A stretch of DNA of 64,000 bases from Streptomyces sp. NBC_01262 (GCF_036226365.1 NZ_CP108462.1:6356501-6420500); one strand, 5' to 3'. Shown: positions 27,659-36,650, counted from the first letter of the stretch. Made by a program: numbers and translations. The notes: generated from the sequence alone by a model not told the origin.

Positions 27659-27898
27659 GGGGATTCTCCCTTGCGGCGTGCTGCGCCGCGATCGGTTACC
27701 GCTGTGGTGCTGGGGGCTGGGCAGCCGCGTCTGCGTCCACCGCCCGCCGTGGGAGGGGGGAAGGGAGCCGAAGGCGCCAGGCTGCCTCGGACTCAACCCG
27801 CAATCCAGCATCGGTGACATCCTCAACAATCACCATGAAGGTGGCCCATAACCGATACAAACCTCCACTTGGCCGCCATCCGCTGACATACTCCATCC
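27659..27898. promoter_or_regulatory. Divergent promoter region, MFS exporter and Lrp/AsnC regulator
   Basis: 240 bases separate the two starts. The part next to the regulator is clearly AT-richer (for example ATCACCATGAAGGTGGCCC and ACATACTCCATCC around 27830-27895), as expected for promoters. No precise operator could be fixed. Confidence 0.4.
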
Positions 27899-28894
27899 AT
27901 GGCAGACGATGTCGACATGAAAATCCTCCACTCATTGCAATGCGCGCCGCGTGCCCCGTTCCGGCTCATCGGCGAGGTGATCGGCGTCTCGGAGCAGACC
28001 GCGGCCCGCCGCTACCACGCGCTGCACCGCAGCGGGGTGGTACGCGTGGTGGGCATGGTCAACCCCGCCGTGTACGGACAGGCGCAGTGGGTTGCCCGCA
28101 TCCGCTGCCGCCCCGACCGCGTCGGCCCGCTCGCCGACGCACTCGCCCGGCGAGCCGAAATCGCCTACGCCAACATCGCCTCCGGCGGCTCGGAGATCAT
28201 CTGCGTCATCCGCTCACCCGTCGATGCCCAACGCGACGACATGCTGATGCAGCAGCTGCCCAAATCGGCCGCCGTCCTCGACGTGAGCATCGACCTGCTC
28301 ATCCATCCGTTCGGCGATCCCGGCACGGTGGGCTGGGCCAGCTATGGCGGACGCCTCACCCCCGAGCAGGTACGGCAACTCGCCGGCGACCCACCCGGCG
28401 CCCCCACCGGACCTCTGCTGCCCCCGGCCGAGGAGGACGCCCCGCTGCTGGACGCCGTGGCCCAGGACGGTCGCACCACCCACACCCAACTCGCCGCACT
28501 CACCGGCTGGTCCACCGCCCGGGTGGCCCGCCGGCTCGACGCCCTGGAGAGCTCCGGCACCCTCTCCTACGACGTCGACTCGCTCCCCGAGCGGCTCGGT
28601 TACCAGCTCAACGCCACCCTCTGGTTGCGGGTCGCCCCTGCCCACCTTCAGCGCATCGGCGAGGAACTCGTCCGCCACGACGAAGTCGCCTTCGCCGGCG
28701 CCACCAGCGGACAGCACAATGTGATGGCCATCGTCATCTGCCGCGACGCCGAGGATTTCTACCGCTACCTGACCACCCGGTTCGCCGCCATCCCCGGCAT
28801 CGATGCGTACGGCGTCAGCATCAGGGTGCGTCGCCTCAAACAGGCCGCCTCCCTCATCTCCCGCGGCCGCCTGGTCCGCCCGTCCCCCGCATAG
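27899..28894 (+). CDS. Lrp/AsnC family regulator with two tandem AsnC units
   Basis: 331 residues, twice the usual length. Unit 1 has a helix-turn-helix (LIGEVIGVSEQTAARRYHALHRSGVV) and an effector domain with the aromatic and Gly residues of RAM domains. Unit 2 repeats the layout (LDAVAQDGRTTHTQLAALTGW, STARVARRLDALESSG) and a second RAM-like domain. Lrp-type proteins bind amino acids or related acids and form rings on DNA. The gene is divergent from the MFS exporter, an arrangement that usually means the regulator controls the transporter. Confidence 0.9.
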   Translation: MADDVDMKILHSLQCAPRAPFRLIGEVIGVSEQTAARRYHALHRSGVVRVVGMVNPAVYGQAQWVARIRCRPDRVGPLADALARRAEIAYANIASGGSEIICVIRSPVDAQRDDMLMQQLPKSAAVLDVSIDLLIHPFGDPGTVGWASYGGRLTPEQVRQLAGDPPGAPTGPLLPPAEEDAPLLDAVAQDGRTTHTQLAALTGWSTARVARRLDALESSGTLSYDVDSLPERLGYQLNATLWLRVAPAHLQRIGEELVRHDEVAFAGATSGQHNVMAIVICRDAEDFYRYLTTRFAAIPGIDAYGVSIRVRRLKQAASLISRGRLVRPSPA

Positions 28895-28949
28895 GCCGCG
28901 GCTGTCAGCAGCTGATCACGCCGGGACCACCACCGGCGGCCGCCCGACA

Positions 28950-29424
28950 GACACCTCTTCGGCGCGCGCGGACCTTCGCGACGATCGCGATGAGGCCGAC
29001 ACACTGGTGGGTTCCCTGGAGCGCCAGCGCAGGACGCTGGCCTGGAAGTGCGGGGGGCTGGACGCGGCAGGGATGAGGGCGACGGTCGGCGCGTCGTCGG
29101 TCACGTTGGGCGGGCTGCTGAAGCACTTGGCCGTCGTCGAGGACGAGTACCTCTCCCGGCGGTTGTTCGGGCGGGAACTGCAGCCCTCGTGGTCGACCGT
29201 GGACTGGGACTCCGACCCGGACTGGGAGTGGCGTACGGCCGCCGAGGACACCCCGGAGCAGCTCATGGCCCTCTGGCAGAACACTCACGTGGCCCGACGG
29301 CCGGGCGCCGAGCCTGCGGCGGATCCTGGTCGACCTCATCGAGGAGTACGCGCGGCATGTCGGGCACGCCGATCTGATCCGCGAGTCCGTCGACGGGCTG
29401 GTGGGGGAGGACCCGCCGAGATAG
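28950..29424 (+). pseudogene. DinB/DUF664 family gene broken by deletion and frameshift
   Basis: The first part reads as a typical DUF664/DinB protein (LAWKCGGLDAAGMRATVGAS, LGGLLKHLAVVEDEYLSRRL, DPDWEWRTAAEDTPEQL). After ALWQ near 29278 the family match moves to the next frame: TWPDGRAPSLRRILVDLIEE, then ARHVGHADLIRES. The roughly 20 residues that normally lie between, with the first metal-type His region, are missing. No ATG fits the N-terminus; GTG at 29007 is the only in-frame start. Relatives are putative metal-dependent thiol S-transferases. A sequencing error alone would not explain the missing segment. Confidence 0.7.
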
Positions 29425-29470
29425 CTGATTCGGCGTAGCCGGGTTCGTGCCGTACAGTTCACATCAACGG

Positions 29471-29544
29471 CGCGGGGTGGAGCAGCTCGGTAGCTCGCTG
29501 GGCTCATAACCCAGAGGTCGCAGGTTCAAATCCTGTCCCCGCTA
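29471..29544 (+). tRNA. Initiator tRNA-fMet (anticodon CAT)
   Basis: A 74-base cloverleaf with anticodon loop CTCATAA. The two initiator hallmarks are present: bases 1 and 72 (C and T) do not pair, and the anticodon stem ends in three G-C pairs (GGG/CCC). D loop AGCTCGGTAG, T loop GTTCAAATC, discriminator A. CCA is not encoded. Confidence 0.97.
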
Positions 29545-29569
29545 CTGAAGATGGATCGAAGTACGTGGT

Positions 29570-29598
29570 GAGGGCCCGGCGGATTCCGCCGGGCCCTC
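29570..29598 (+). terminator. Terminator between tRNA-fMet and cdgA
   Basis: Perfect stem GAGGGCCCGGCGG/CCGCCGGGCCCTC with a three-base loop. It lies 26 bases after the tRNA and 18 bases from the convergent cdgA stop, so it probably serves both. Confidence 0.8.
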
Positions 29599-29615
29599 GC
29601 TGTGTTCAGGGGCGT

Positions 29616-31421
29616 TCAGGGGGCCTGGCGGCCCTTCAGCTCGGCGATCCGTTCCGGCGCGACCGGGCGGGAGTAGAGCCAGCCCTGGCCGGTGTCGCAG
29701 CCGATGCGGCGCAGGCGTTCCGCCTGTTCGGCGTTCTCCACGCATTCGGCGGTGACGGTGAGGCCGAGCCGGTGCGCGAGCTGGACCAGGGCTTCGACGA
29801 TCGTCTCGTCGGCGGGGTTGGGGTGCTGGTCGTTGCGGAAGCCGTGGACGAAGGAACCGTCGAGTTTGAGGGTGGAGACGGGCAGGCGGCTCAGGTAGGC
29901 CAGGTTGGAGTAGCCGGTGCCGAAGTCGTCGATGGCGATGCGCACGCCCATTTCGTGGAGGGCGTGAAGGGCCTGCAACGGCCGTCCGGCGGAGCCCATG
30001 ACGGCCGACTCGGTCAGCTCCAGCTGGAGGAGCTCGGGCGGGAGGCCGGTGTCGTCGAGGATCTCGGCCACGTCGGCGACCAGGTCGGAGTCCCAGACCT
30101 GGCGGACGGCGACGTTGACGCTGACGAAGAGGGGGTCGTCGGGGTAGTCCTTCTGCCACTGGCGGGCCTGGCGGCACGATTCGGCAAGGACCCAGCGGCC
30201 GAGCTGGACGATGGAACCGTTCTCCTCGGCGAGGGAGATGAACCGATTCGGCCCGAGGAGGCCGAAGTGCGGATGCTGCCACCGGACCAGGGCTTCGACG
30301 CCGCGCACGCTGCCATTGCCCATGGCGACCAGGGGCTGGTACTCCAGCACGAACTCGCCGCGCTCGACGGCCTGTCGCAGGGTGCTGGAGAGCGCCTGAC
30401 GGGTCATGCGGTGGGCATTGCGCTCGGGGTCGAAGAGGGTCCAGCGGGCTTTGCCGTCGGCCTTGGCCCAGTACAGGGTGGTGTCGGCGGCCTGCATGAT
30501 GCCGGTGGCGGTGGTGCCGGAGGCCTCGCGTTCCACCACGCCGATGCTCGCGGAGACCGCCAGGCGCTGGCCGGCCAGGTCGAAGGGGCGCTGCAGCGCG
30601 GCCAGTACGGATTCGGCGAGGGAGGTGGCCTGGCCGGTGCCGGTGGATCCCTCGACGAGGACGGCGAACTCGTCGCCGCCGAGGCGGGCGACGAGGTGGT
30701 GGCCGCGGCCGAGACGGGCGGCGCAGTCGGTGAGGCGGCCGGCGACGGCGCTGAGGAGGCGGTCGCCGATGCGGTGTCCGAGGGTGTCGTTGATGGCCTT
30801 GAAGCCGTCGAGGTCGAGGTAGCACAGGCCGACGCGGCCGGTGGACTCGGCGGCGCGGTCCAGCGCGGTGGCGAGGCGTTCGAAGAACAGGGCGCGGTTG
30901 GGGAGTTTGGTGACGGGGTCGTGCATGCGCAGGTGGCGCAACTGCTCCCGCAGTTCGTGGCGTTCGCCGAGGTCCTCCACGGAGAGCAGGACGCCGCCGG
31001 GCACGGGGGCCACGGTGACCTCCGCGCGCAGGGTGCGGCCGTCGCGGGCACGGACGGGGCGGGTGCAGCGCAGTTGCTCGCTGCGCCCGGCGAGTACGTC
31101 GGCGTACTCGGCGCGCAGGCGCTCGTCGGCGTGCAGGCCGACGAGTTCGGCGGCGGCGAGGGCGTTGAGGCGGACCGGGTCGGCGCCGAGGAGGGCGCCG
31201 AGGGCGCGGTTGGCCTCCAGGACGCGGCCGTCGCGGCCGACCAGGGCCATGGGGAGGCGGGCGATGGCGAAGGCGGCCCGGTAGTCGCGCTGATCGCGTT
31301 TGTCGCGCTGGTCGTTCTGGTCCCGCTGATCCGACCGGTCGCGCGGATCAGAGGTCAGATCAGGGGTTAGAGAGTCACGGTGAGTGACGGTCGGCGCCGG
31401 CATTTCGGGTGGTCCGCCCAT
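29616..31421 (-). CDS. cdgA: CdgA-like PAS-GGDEF-EAL c-di-GMP enzyme
   Basis: About 601 residues from ATG 31421, chosen because GGGAG lies 6 bases upstream; GTG 31454 is also open. Order: a polar repeat in which DQRD-type units recur (about 30-50), a PAS domain, a GGDEF domain with intact ARLGGDEFAVL, and an EAL domain with VEALVRW, the Asp pair in DDFGTGYSN, and LKLDGSF. Both catalytic centres look intact, so the protein could make and break c-di-GMP, the second messenger that drives BldD to block sporulation. In S. coelicolor CdgA is encoded in the same neighbourhood and is a BldD target. No membrane helix is seen. Confidence 0.88.
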   Translation of the reverse strand: MGGPPEMPAPTVTHRDSLTPDLTSDPRDRSDQRDQNDQRDKRDQRDYRAAFAIARLPMALVGRDGRVLEANRALGALLGADPVRLNALAAAELVGLHADERLRAEYADVLAGRSEQLRCTRPVRARDGRTLRAEVTVAPVPGGVLLSVEDLGERHELREQLRHLRMHDPVTKLPNRALFFERLATALDRAAESTGRVGLCYLDLDGFKAINDTLGHRIGDRLLSAVAGRLTDCAARLGRGHHLVARLGGDEFAVLVEGSTGTGQATSLAESVLAALQRPFDLAGQRLAVSASIGVVEREASGTTATGIMQAADTTLYWAKADGKARWTLFDPERNAHRMTRQALSSTLRQAVERGEFVLEYQPLVAMGNGSVRGVEALVRWQHPHFGLLGPNRFISLAEENGSIVQLGRWVLAESCRQARQWQKDYPDDPLFVSVNVAVRQVWDSDLVADVAEILDDTGLPPELLQLELTESAVMGSAGRPLQALHALHEMGVRIAIDDFGTGYSNLAYLSRLPVSTLKLDGSFVHGFRNDQHPNPADETIVEALVQLAHRLGLTVTAECVENAEQAERLRRIGCDTGQGWLYSRPVAPERIAELKGRQAP

Positions 31422-31707
31422 AGCTGGCTCCCGCATCGCAGTCGTCTCGCACACCTGGTCTTCGAGGGAACGAATGACCGCCCGAAGCCGCCATTCATGC
31501 TGGAAATGTGGCGATCATAGAGGCTCGGGCGATCCCCGGGCCACCGCCGTAGTGGTGATTCTCGGCACGTGAGATTTCGTACGATCGGATTCGCACCGGT
31601 AGTGGATCCGATTGATCGTCAAGCGTCACTCATTACGCACTGTAGTGATCAGAGGGTAACCCGGCCGGAGCAGTTCAGCAGGGCAAACCGCCGCAAAGCA
31701 TAGCAAC
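31422..31707. promoter_or_regulatory. Divergent promoter region of cdgA and the metalloprotease pair
   Basis: About 285 bases, AT-richer near 31600-31700. It holds half-sites of the BldD type (AGTGA) at about 31663 on the plus strand and near 31633 on the minus strand, arranged as TCACT then AGTGA. This is the reverse of the classic BldD order, so the assignment is weak. No gene seen. Confidence 0.3.
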
Positions 31708-32985
31708 GTGATATGGGTGTCCCGACTACCCGAACGTGCGCATCGCGAACAGTGGCGGTATCACCCGCTGCGGGCCGTCGCGGCCGCGGCGAGCGTCTTC
31801 GGCGCGGTCGTCGCGTGGACCCTCGTCATGGGCCCGGCCGTCGCCGCACCGGGCGGCGGGGGCTGCGTCCCGGTCCGTACGCGGGCCCACCACTCCGAGG
31901 GCGCCAGCAGCTGGAACCGGGCCTATCCGCGGCCGCGCGGCGACCTCGACGCGGTGATGGTCTTCCTCTCCTTCCCGGACTCGCCCCCGAAGCTGACCAC
32001 CCGTGCCGTCGAGGCCGACCACTTCCCGGCCACCTCGCGCTTCTTCGCACGGGCCTCGTACGGACGGTTCCGGCTGCACGCGCATGCCGCGCACCGGTGG
32101 CTGCGCATGCCCGGGACCTCGTACTCGTACGGGATACGGCGGGACTGGGCCGACGCCGACCGCGCCCGCTACCTGCGGGACGCCGTCGCGGTGGCGGACA
32201 AGGCGGTGGACTTCGCGAAGTACCAGGTCGTGTACCTGGTCGCCGACCCCGACGCCCCCGGGGTCGACTCCGACGCCACGAAGGTCGTCAACCTCGCCAG
32301 GCCGATCCGGGCCGACGGGGTGTCACTGCGGCGGCTGGTCACGGTCTTCGAGCACCACCCGCCGGACCGCAACGTGCTCGCCCACGAGACGGGCCACGCC
32401 TTCGACCTGCCCGATCTCTACTACCGGCCGCCGGCCGGCAGCACGGCCGACTGGGACACGCATGTCGGCGACTGGGATCTCATGGGCAGCCAGTTCGGGC
32501 TCGCGCCGGATCCGTTCGCGTGGCACAAGTGGCGCCTCGGGTGGCTGGGCAAGGGGCAGGTGCGCTGCGTACGCCACACAGGCGCCGCGCACTGGTACGA
32601 GCTGAGCCCCTCCGACGCGGGTGCGGCGGCGCCCCGTGGCACGGCGCGGCTTCTGGTCGTCCCCACGGGCGGCGACTCGGCGCTGGCCATCGAGGTGCGC
32701 GGAGGCGCCGGCAACGACGCCCGCGCATGCAGGCGCGGGGTGCTGCTGTACGAGGTGCGGGCGGACGTCGGTTCGGGCGACGGGCCGATCGACGTCCTCG
32801 ACGGGCATCCGGGCACGGGCGCCTGCGCGAACACCTCCGTCTATCCGCCGCTGGCGGACGCGCCGCTGGGGGTCGGCGAGAGCTTCTCGTACGACGGTCA
32901 GGACGGCAGCACGGTCCGGGTGACGGTGGCCGGCCGTGCGGCGGACGGTTCGTGGACCGTCAAGGTCACGGACGACCAGGCGTAG
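31708..32985 (+). CDS. Secreted M6-like zinc metalloprotease, twin 1
   Basis: 425 residues. A signal peptide (helix about 22-42, cut near AVAAPGG) leads to a domain with SRFFARASYGRFRLHA, then the zinc site HETGH at 226-230 within VLAHETGHAFDLPDLY, and WDLMG and WHKWRLGWL. These are the marks of the immune inhibitor A/M6 family of secreted proteases. The C-terminal part is beta-rich (VRVTVAGRAADGSWTVKV). The GTG start at 31708 has no clear ribosome site. Five bases after its stop begins a paralogue of nearly the same length, so the two form an operon. Confidence 0.85.
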   Translation: MIWVSRLPERAHREQWRYHPLRAVAAAASVFGAVVAWTLVMGPAVAAPGGGGCVPVRTRAHHSEGASSWNRAYPRPRGDLDAVMVFLSFPDSPPKLTTRAVEADHFPATSRFFARASYGRFRLHAHAAHRWLRMPGTSYSYGIRRDWADADRARYLRDAVAVADKAVDFAKYQVVYLVADPDAPGVDSDATKVVNLARPIRADGVSLRRLVTVFEHHPPDRNVLAHETGHAFDLPDLYYRPPAGSTADWDTHVGDWDLMGSQFGLAPDPFAWHKWRLGWLGKGQVRCVRHTGAAHWYELSPSDAGAAAPRGTARLLVVPTGGDSALAIEVRGGAGNDARACRRGVLLYEVRADVGSGDGPIDVLDGHPGTGACANTSVYPPLADAPLGVGESFSYDGQDGSTVRVTVAGRAADGSWTVKVTDDQA

Positions 32986-32990
32986 CCGCC

Positions 32991-34241
32991 GTGGCCAGCA
33001 GGGGTGCCCTGCCCACCAGCCGGCTGTTCAAGGCGCTGAGCCTGATGGCCGCCACGCTGCTCGCGGTGGCCGGCCTCAGCGGCAGCGGAGGCACCGGCGC
33101 CCCCGCCCCGGCCCCGCCGCCCGCCTCCCGGCCCTGCGCGCTGCGCGCGGTGCCGGGCGTGCCGATGTCGGAGGGCTTCGGGGAACAGGGCAGGGGCGGA
33201 CGGGAGTTCGCGCGCGCCACGGGGGTCGTGCGGGCGCTCACGCTGATGGTGGACTTCCCGGACGCGCGGGCACCGTACGCGGCGAGCGAGCGGTACGGGG
33301 AGTTCTTCCCCGCGGTGCGCCAGTGGTTCGCCAGGGCGAGCTACGGGCGGCTGCGCTACGAGTCGACGCCCGTGATGCGGTACATACGCATGCCGCGCCC
33401 CTTTGCCTCGTACGGGATAGGGCGCGGCTACGGCTGGCGCGCGCACGAGGCCATGATGCGCGACCTCCTGCGGGTGGCCGACCGCGGCATCGACTTCCGC
33501 GGCTACGACCTCGTCAACCTCCTGGTCACCCCGAACGCCGGCCCGCCCGCGGACAAGGCCGTCCTGTCCGTCACCTGGACCGGCGCCTCCGCCGCCACGA
33601 CCGACGAGGGCGCCCACCTCGACCGGGTCTCGGTCGTCTACGGCCGCGACCAGTCCGGCGCCCGCGTCCTGAGCCACGAGAACGGCCACGCCTTCGGACT
33701 CCCCGACCTCTACGCGGCCCACAACTTCCCCCGCACCGACCGCCTCGCCGGCCAATGGGACAGCATGTCCCTGGACTGGGGCCTGCAGGGCGACCTCTTC
33801 GCCTGGCACAAATGGCGCCTCGGCTGGCTGGACGACGCCCAGATAGCCTGCATACGCGGGCGCCGCCTGCACACCTTGACGCTGACCCCGATAGAGGCGC
33901 CGGGCGGCCGCAAAGCGGCCGTCGTCCCGTTCGGGCCGACCCGCGCATACGTCATAGAGGCGCGCTCCGCCGTCGGCAACGACGACGAGGCCTGCCGCGA
34001 GGGCGTCCTCGTCTACGAGGTCCACACCGACATCGGCTCCGGCCACGGCCCCGTCACCGTCCGCGACGCCCACCCGGGCACCGGCGCCTGCGAGTACAGC
34101 AGCGGCGCCTTCAACTCCCTCAACGACGCCCCCTTCAGCGCCGGCGAGCACTTCCGCGCCCCGGACGCCGGCCTGACGGTGGACGTACTCGGCCGGGACC
34201 CGGACTCCGGGGGCTGGACGGTGCGAATAGCCAGGCACTGA
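32991..34241 (+). CDS. Secreted M6-like zinc metalloprotease, twin 2
   Basis: 416 residues from the GTG at 32991; the same frame stays open far upstream but that part overlaps twin 1 and is not real. A hydrophobic signal (LMAATLLAVAGLSG) and a Pro-rich spacer precede the protease domain. RQWFARASYGRLRYES and VLSHENGHAFGLPDLY (zinc site HENGH, 229-233) align with twin 1, as do WDSMS and WHKWRLGWL. Both twins share the ending V(Y/L)EV..D(I/V)GSG, HPGTGAC, so they arose by tandem duplication. Targets are unknown; candidates are host or self surface proteins. Confidence 0.85.
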   Translation: MASRGALPTSRLFKALSLMAATLLAVAGLSGSGGTGAPAPAPPPASRPCALRAVPGVPMSEGFGEQGRGGREFARATGVVRALTLMVDFPDARAPYAASERYGEFFPAVRQWFARASYGRLRYESTPVMRYIRMPRPFASYGIGRGYGWRAHEAMMRDLLRVADRGIDFRGYDLVNLLVTPNAGPPADKAVLSVTWTGASAATTDEGAHLDRVSVVYGRDQSGARVLSHENGHAFGLPDLYAAHNFPRTDRLAGQWDSMSLDWGLQGDLFAWHKWRLGWLDDAQIACIRGRRLHTLTLTPIEAPGGRKAAVVPFGPTRAYVIEARSAVGNDDEACREGVLVYEVHTDIGSGHGPVTVRDAHPGTGACEYSSGAFNSLNDAPFSAGEHFRAPDAGLTVDVLGRDPDSGGWTVRIARH

Positions 34242-34268
34242 CCCGGACTTGGCGGTGATGATACGTCC

Positions 34269-34658
34269 ATGGACAGTGCCGAAGACGATGTGAATCAGGC
34301 GATCGCGGCCGAGCTGCAGCTCATGGATCCGCGCGTACGTGCCTCGCGGGAGCGCGCCGGGCAGCTCCTCGACCCGGAGTTCGTGGAGGTCGGCAGGTCC
34401 GGGCGGTGGTGGACGTACGAGACCATGCTCGCCGAACTGCCCAGCCATCCGGGCAGTTCGCCGGACGCTCCCCGCTTCGAGCCCTCGGCCTTCTCGGGCG
34501 TGCTGCTCGCCCCGGGCCTGGTGCATCTGACGTTCGAGACGATGCTCGGCGAGCACCGGAGGACCAGGCACAGTTCGATCTGGCGCAAGGGGGACGGCGC
34601 CGCCGGCTGGCGGATGTACTACCACCAGGCCACGCCCGTGCCGCCCGGCATGGACTAG
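34269..34658 (+). CDS. SnoaL/NTF2-like DUF4440 family protein
   Basis: 129 residues with the DUF4440 pattern: an N-terminal helix (AIAAELQLMDPRVRASRERAG), LLDPEFVEVGRSGRWWTYETML, and two final strands (RTRHSSIWRKG, GWRMYYHQATPVP). NTF2-like folds include enzymes and ligand binders; no activity can be assigned. Its TAG shares bases CTAG with the stop of the convergent downstream gene, so the two transcripts must overlap. Confidence 0.8.
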   Translation: MDSAEDDVNQAIAAELQLMDPRVRASRERAGQLLDPEFVEVGRSGRWWTYETMLAELPSHPGSSPDAPRFEPSAFSGVLLAPGLVHLTFETMLGEHRRTRHSSIWRKGDGAAGWRMYYHQATPVPPGMD

Positions 34659-35827
34659 GTGGGCAGTAGCGCGTCGCGGTGCTGCCAGGCGAGCCGCAGG
34701 AGGGCGGCGCCGGCGGGCTGCATGGGCTCGTTGGTGGTGAGGCGGTCGATGTGGTCGGCGCGGAAGGGGATGCCGACGGCGTGACCGGTGCTGTCTTCCA
34801 TCTGCACGCGGTGGCCTTCGTCGTTGGTGGAGACGATGTGCCGGAAGGTGTCGTCGAAGAGTTCGGAGTCGAAGACGGCGACGGTCAGCATGTCGGTGAC
34901 GAAGGTGAGCGGGTCCATGCCGAGGCCGAGCCAGTACAGATTGAGCGTGCCGTCGTGCCGGGCCTGGTCGAGGGACTTCATCAGCGGCCAGGCGCCGTAG
35001 TCGATGGGGGCGGTGGCGCTGCCGTAGTCCTCGCTGTCGCCGAGGAGTTCCTCGCTGAGTTCGCGTGCGATGGAGCGCCACAGGTCGAAGTCGTTGGCCT
35101 CGTTCCAGGACGCGTCGTGCGAGGACTGGAACATGCCGACGGGCATGACCTGGTAGAGCCCTCCGCCGCTGGCGACCTTGCCGGGGTCGCGCCAGTGCAG
35201 GACGAACTCGGCGGTCCCGTTCGTGCGGTCGTGGCGGATGGTGAGGGTGCTCGTGGCCGCCATGACCGGCCGCCGGGCGAGGTCGGTCGGATCGCCGACG
35301 GCCGATCGGAACGGGGTCAGGTCCGGGTGGGGAACTGCCTCGCCGGGCGCGCCGAGGGACGCCGACGCGAACTCGTGGGCGGCGGCTTCGCAGATGTTGA
35401 TGACGTCGAAGTACTGCCCCCGGCCAAAGGTCAGGGCCGGCCCGTACTGGTCGGTTCGCACGTCCAACAGGCGATAGCAGCCACGGTTCTCGAACAGGCG
35501 GGGGCGGGCCAGGTCGCCGACGGCGTCGGCGTAGTAGGTGTACGGGGTGCCGTCGTCCCGGAGCGGGCGGATCGCGTCCAGCTCGGGCCCGCTGCCGTCG
35601 ATCGGTACGGGCGGAGCGTCGGCCTGCCAGTTCAGACGCACTCGCTCCAGCGGGACCGGTGACTCGGGGATCCAGTGGCGGCGGGCGAGGAGGGGCGTGC
35701 CGGGGATGACCTGCCCGTCGGGCAGCGCCTGGACGGCCAGCTCGGAGAGGTCGTAGCGGTGCCGGTTCAGATGGCCGCGGACGAGCCGCCAGTGTTCCCG
35801 GGTGTCGTGGGGCGAGGCCGGCAACAC
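34655..35827 (-). CDS. Conserved protein with a degenerate Nudix-like box
   Basis: 390 residues from the GTG at 35827, which follows GAAGGAG; the frame upstream enters the tRNA-Lys gene and is not real. The protein looks soluble. About residues 290-320, SIARELSEELLGD resembles the Nudix box core (REUxEExGU) but with one extra residue before the Gly, so catalysis is doubtful. The region before it (VMAATSTLTIRHDRT, FVLHWRDPGKVAS) could be the beta part of such a fold. Its N-terminal 150 residues match nothing I recognise. Probably a nucleotide-binding regulator or hydrolase; function open. Confidence 0.65.
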   Translation of the reverse strand: MLPASPHDTREHWRLVRGHLNRHRYDLSELAVQALPDGQVIPGTPLLARRHWIPESPVPLERVRLNWQADAPPVPIDGSGPELDAIRPLRDDGTPYTYYADAVGDLARPRLFENRGCYRLLDVRTDQYGPALTFGRGQYFDVINICEAAAHEFASASLGAPGEAVPHPDLTPFRSAVGDPTDLARRPVMAATSTLTIRHDRTNGTAEFVLHWRDPGKVASGGGLYQVMPVGMFQSSHDASWNEANDFDLWRSIARELSEELLGDSEDYGSATAPIDYGAWPLMKSLDQARHDGTLNLYWLGLGMDPLTFVTDMLTVAVFDSELFDDTFRHIVSTNDEGHRVQMEDSTGHAVGIPFRADHIDRLTTNEPMQPAGAALLRLAWQHRDALLPT

Positions 35828-35855
35828 TGGCTCCTTCGGTCCGGAAAAGGACGAA

Positions 35856-35883
35856 GGACGCTCTTCCGAAGGGAAGAACGCCC
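35856..35883 (-). terminator. Terminator after tRNA-Lys copy 3
   Basis: On the minus strand GGGCGTTCTTCC and GGAAGAGCGTCC pair (with G-T wobble) around CTTC, followed by TTCGTCCTTTT. It lies between the tRNA and the downstream Nudix-like gene. Confidence 0.65.
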
Positions 35884-35896
35884 AGGTCACAGATGG

Positions 35897-35969
<73 letters not shown>

Positions 35970-35987
35970 TCGCTGACATGACAGAGA

Positions 35988-36527
35988 TTAGCATCCGACC
36001 GCGGAGGGAGAAAAATCTGTTTCCGCGGCTGCCCGGACGGCCCGGACGCAGGCCCACAGGAGCACGTCCGAGCCCGGCAGCCAGGGGTGCAGGGAGTCCG
36101 GGGCGACCAGCCAGCGGGACTGGCCGGCGGCGCCCTGGAGCGGGGGTATGGTCACCGCGTCGCCGGCGCCGTGGCACATCAGGGGCGGGACGGGGCGGTG
36201 CCCCCACTCCTCCCAGGCCAGCAGGGTGGGGAGACGTTGTGCGACGCCCGGAGCGACCAGCAGGAGCACGCGCCCGCGGTGTACGGCGGCCGGTCCGGAG
36301 CCGGTGCCCGCAGCCCACAGTTGTTCCAGTACGCCACGGCCGAAGAGCACGGAGAGGTTCACCACGTCGAAGGCGGTCCCGCAGGGCAGGACGCTCGGCG
36401 CGGTGGGCCGGGCGGACCACAGGGCCTGGACGCTGCGCGGGAAGGCGCTGGCGGAGGCGAGCCAGGCGGCTCCGTCGGGGGTTACGTACTCGGTGTGACG
36501 CGGATACGGGCCGGAATCGGGTCTCAT
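35988..36527 (-). CDS. Small bifunctional DNA primase/polymerase-like protein (conserved in Streptomyces)
   Basis: 179 residues from ATG 36527 (MRPDSGPYPRHTEYV). The sequence LPCGTAFDVVNLSVLFGR, then LLLVAPGVAQRLPTLLAWEEW and RWLVAPDSLHPWLPG, is the pattern of actinobacterial proteins annotated as bifunctional DNA primase/polymerase. It is too short for a working prim-pol, and the catalytic Asp pair is not evident, so it may be a regulatory or structural relative. It stands alone, leftward, before tRNA-Lys. Confidence 0.7.
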   Translation of the reverse strand: MRPDSGPYPRHTEYVTPDGAAWLASASAFPRSVQALWSARPTAPSVLPCGTAFDVVNLSVLFGRGVLEQLWAAGTGSGPAAVHRGRVLLLVAPGVAQRLPTLLAWEEWGHRPVPPLMCHGAGDAVTIPPLQGAAGQSRWLVAPDSLHPWLPGSDVLLWACVRAVRAAAETDFSPSAVGC

Positions 36528-36650
36528 GACATCTACGACTACCTGGCGTGAGCACGTCGTCACCGTGAATCGGGCAAATCCGGGGCACGGCGGTCCAGAG
36601 GCGGCTATCTTGACCCGAACGCATATGCCAGCGGAGCGTTTACGGCTCGT

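Noticed and set aside
31600..31680. A definite BldD operator before cdgA
   Set aside because: AGTGA half-sites are present but point outward, not in the usual inverted order; kept only as a weak note.
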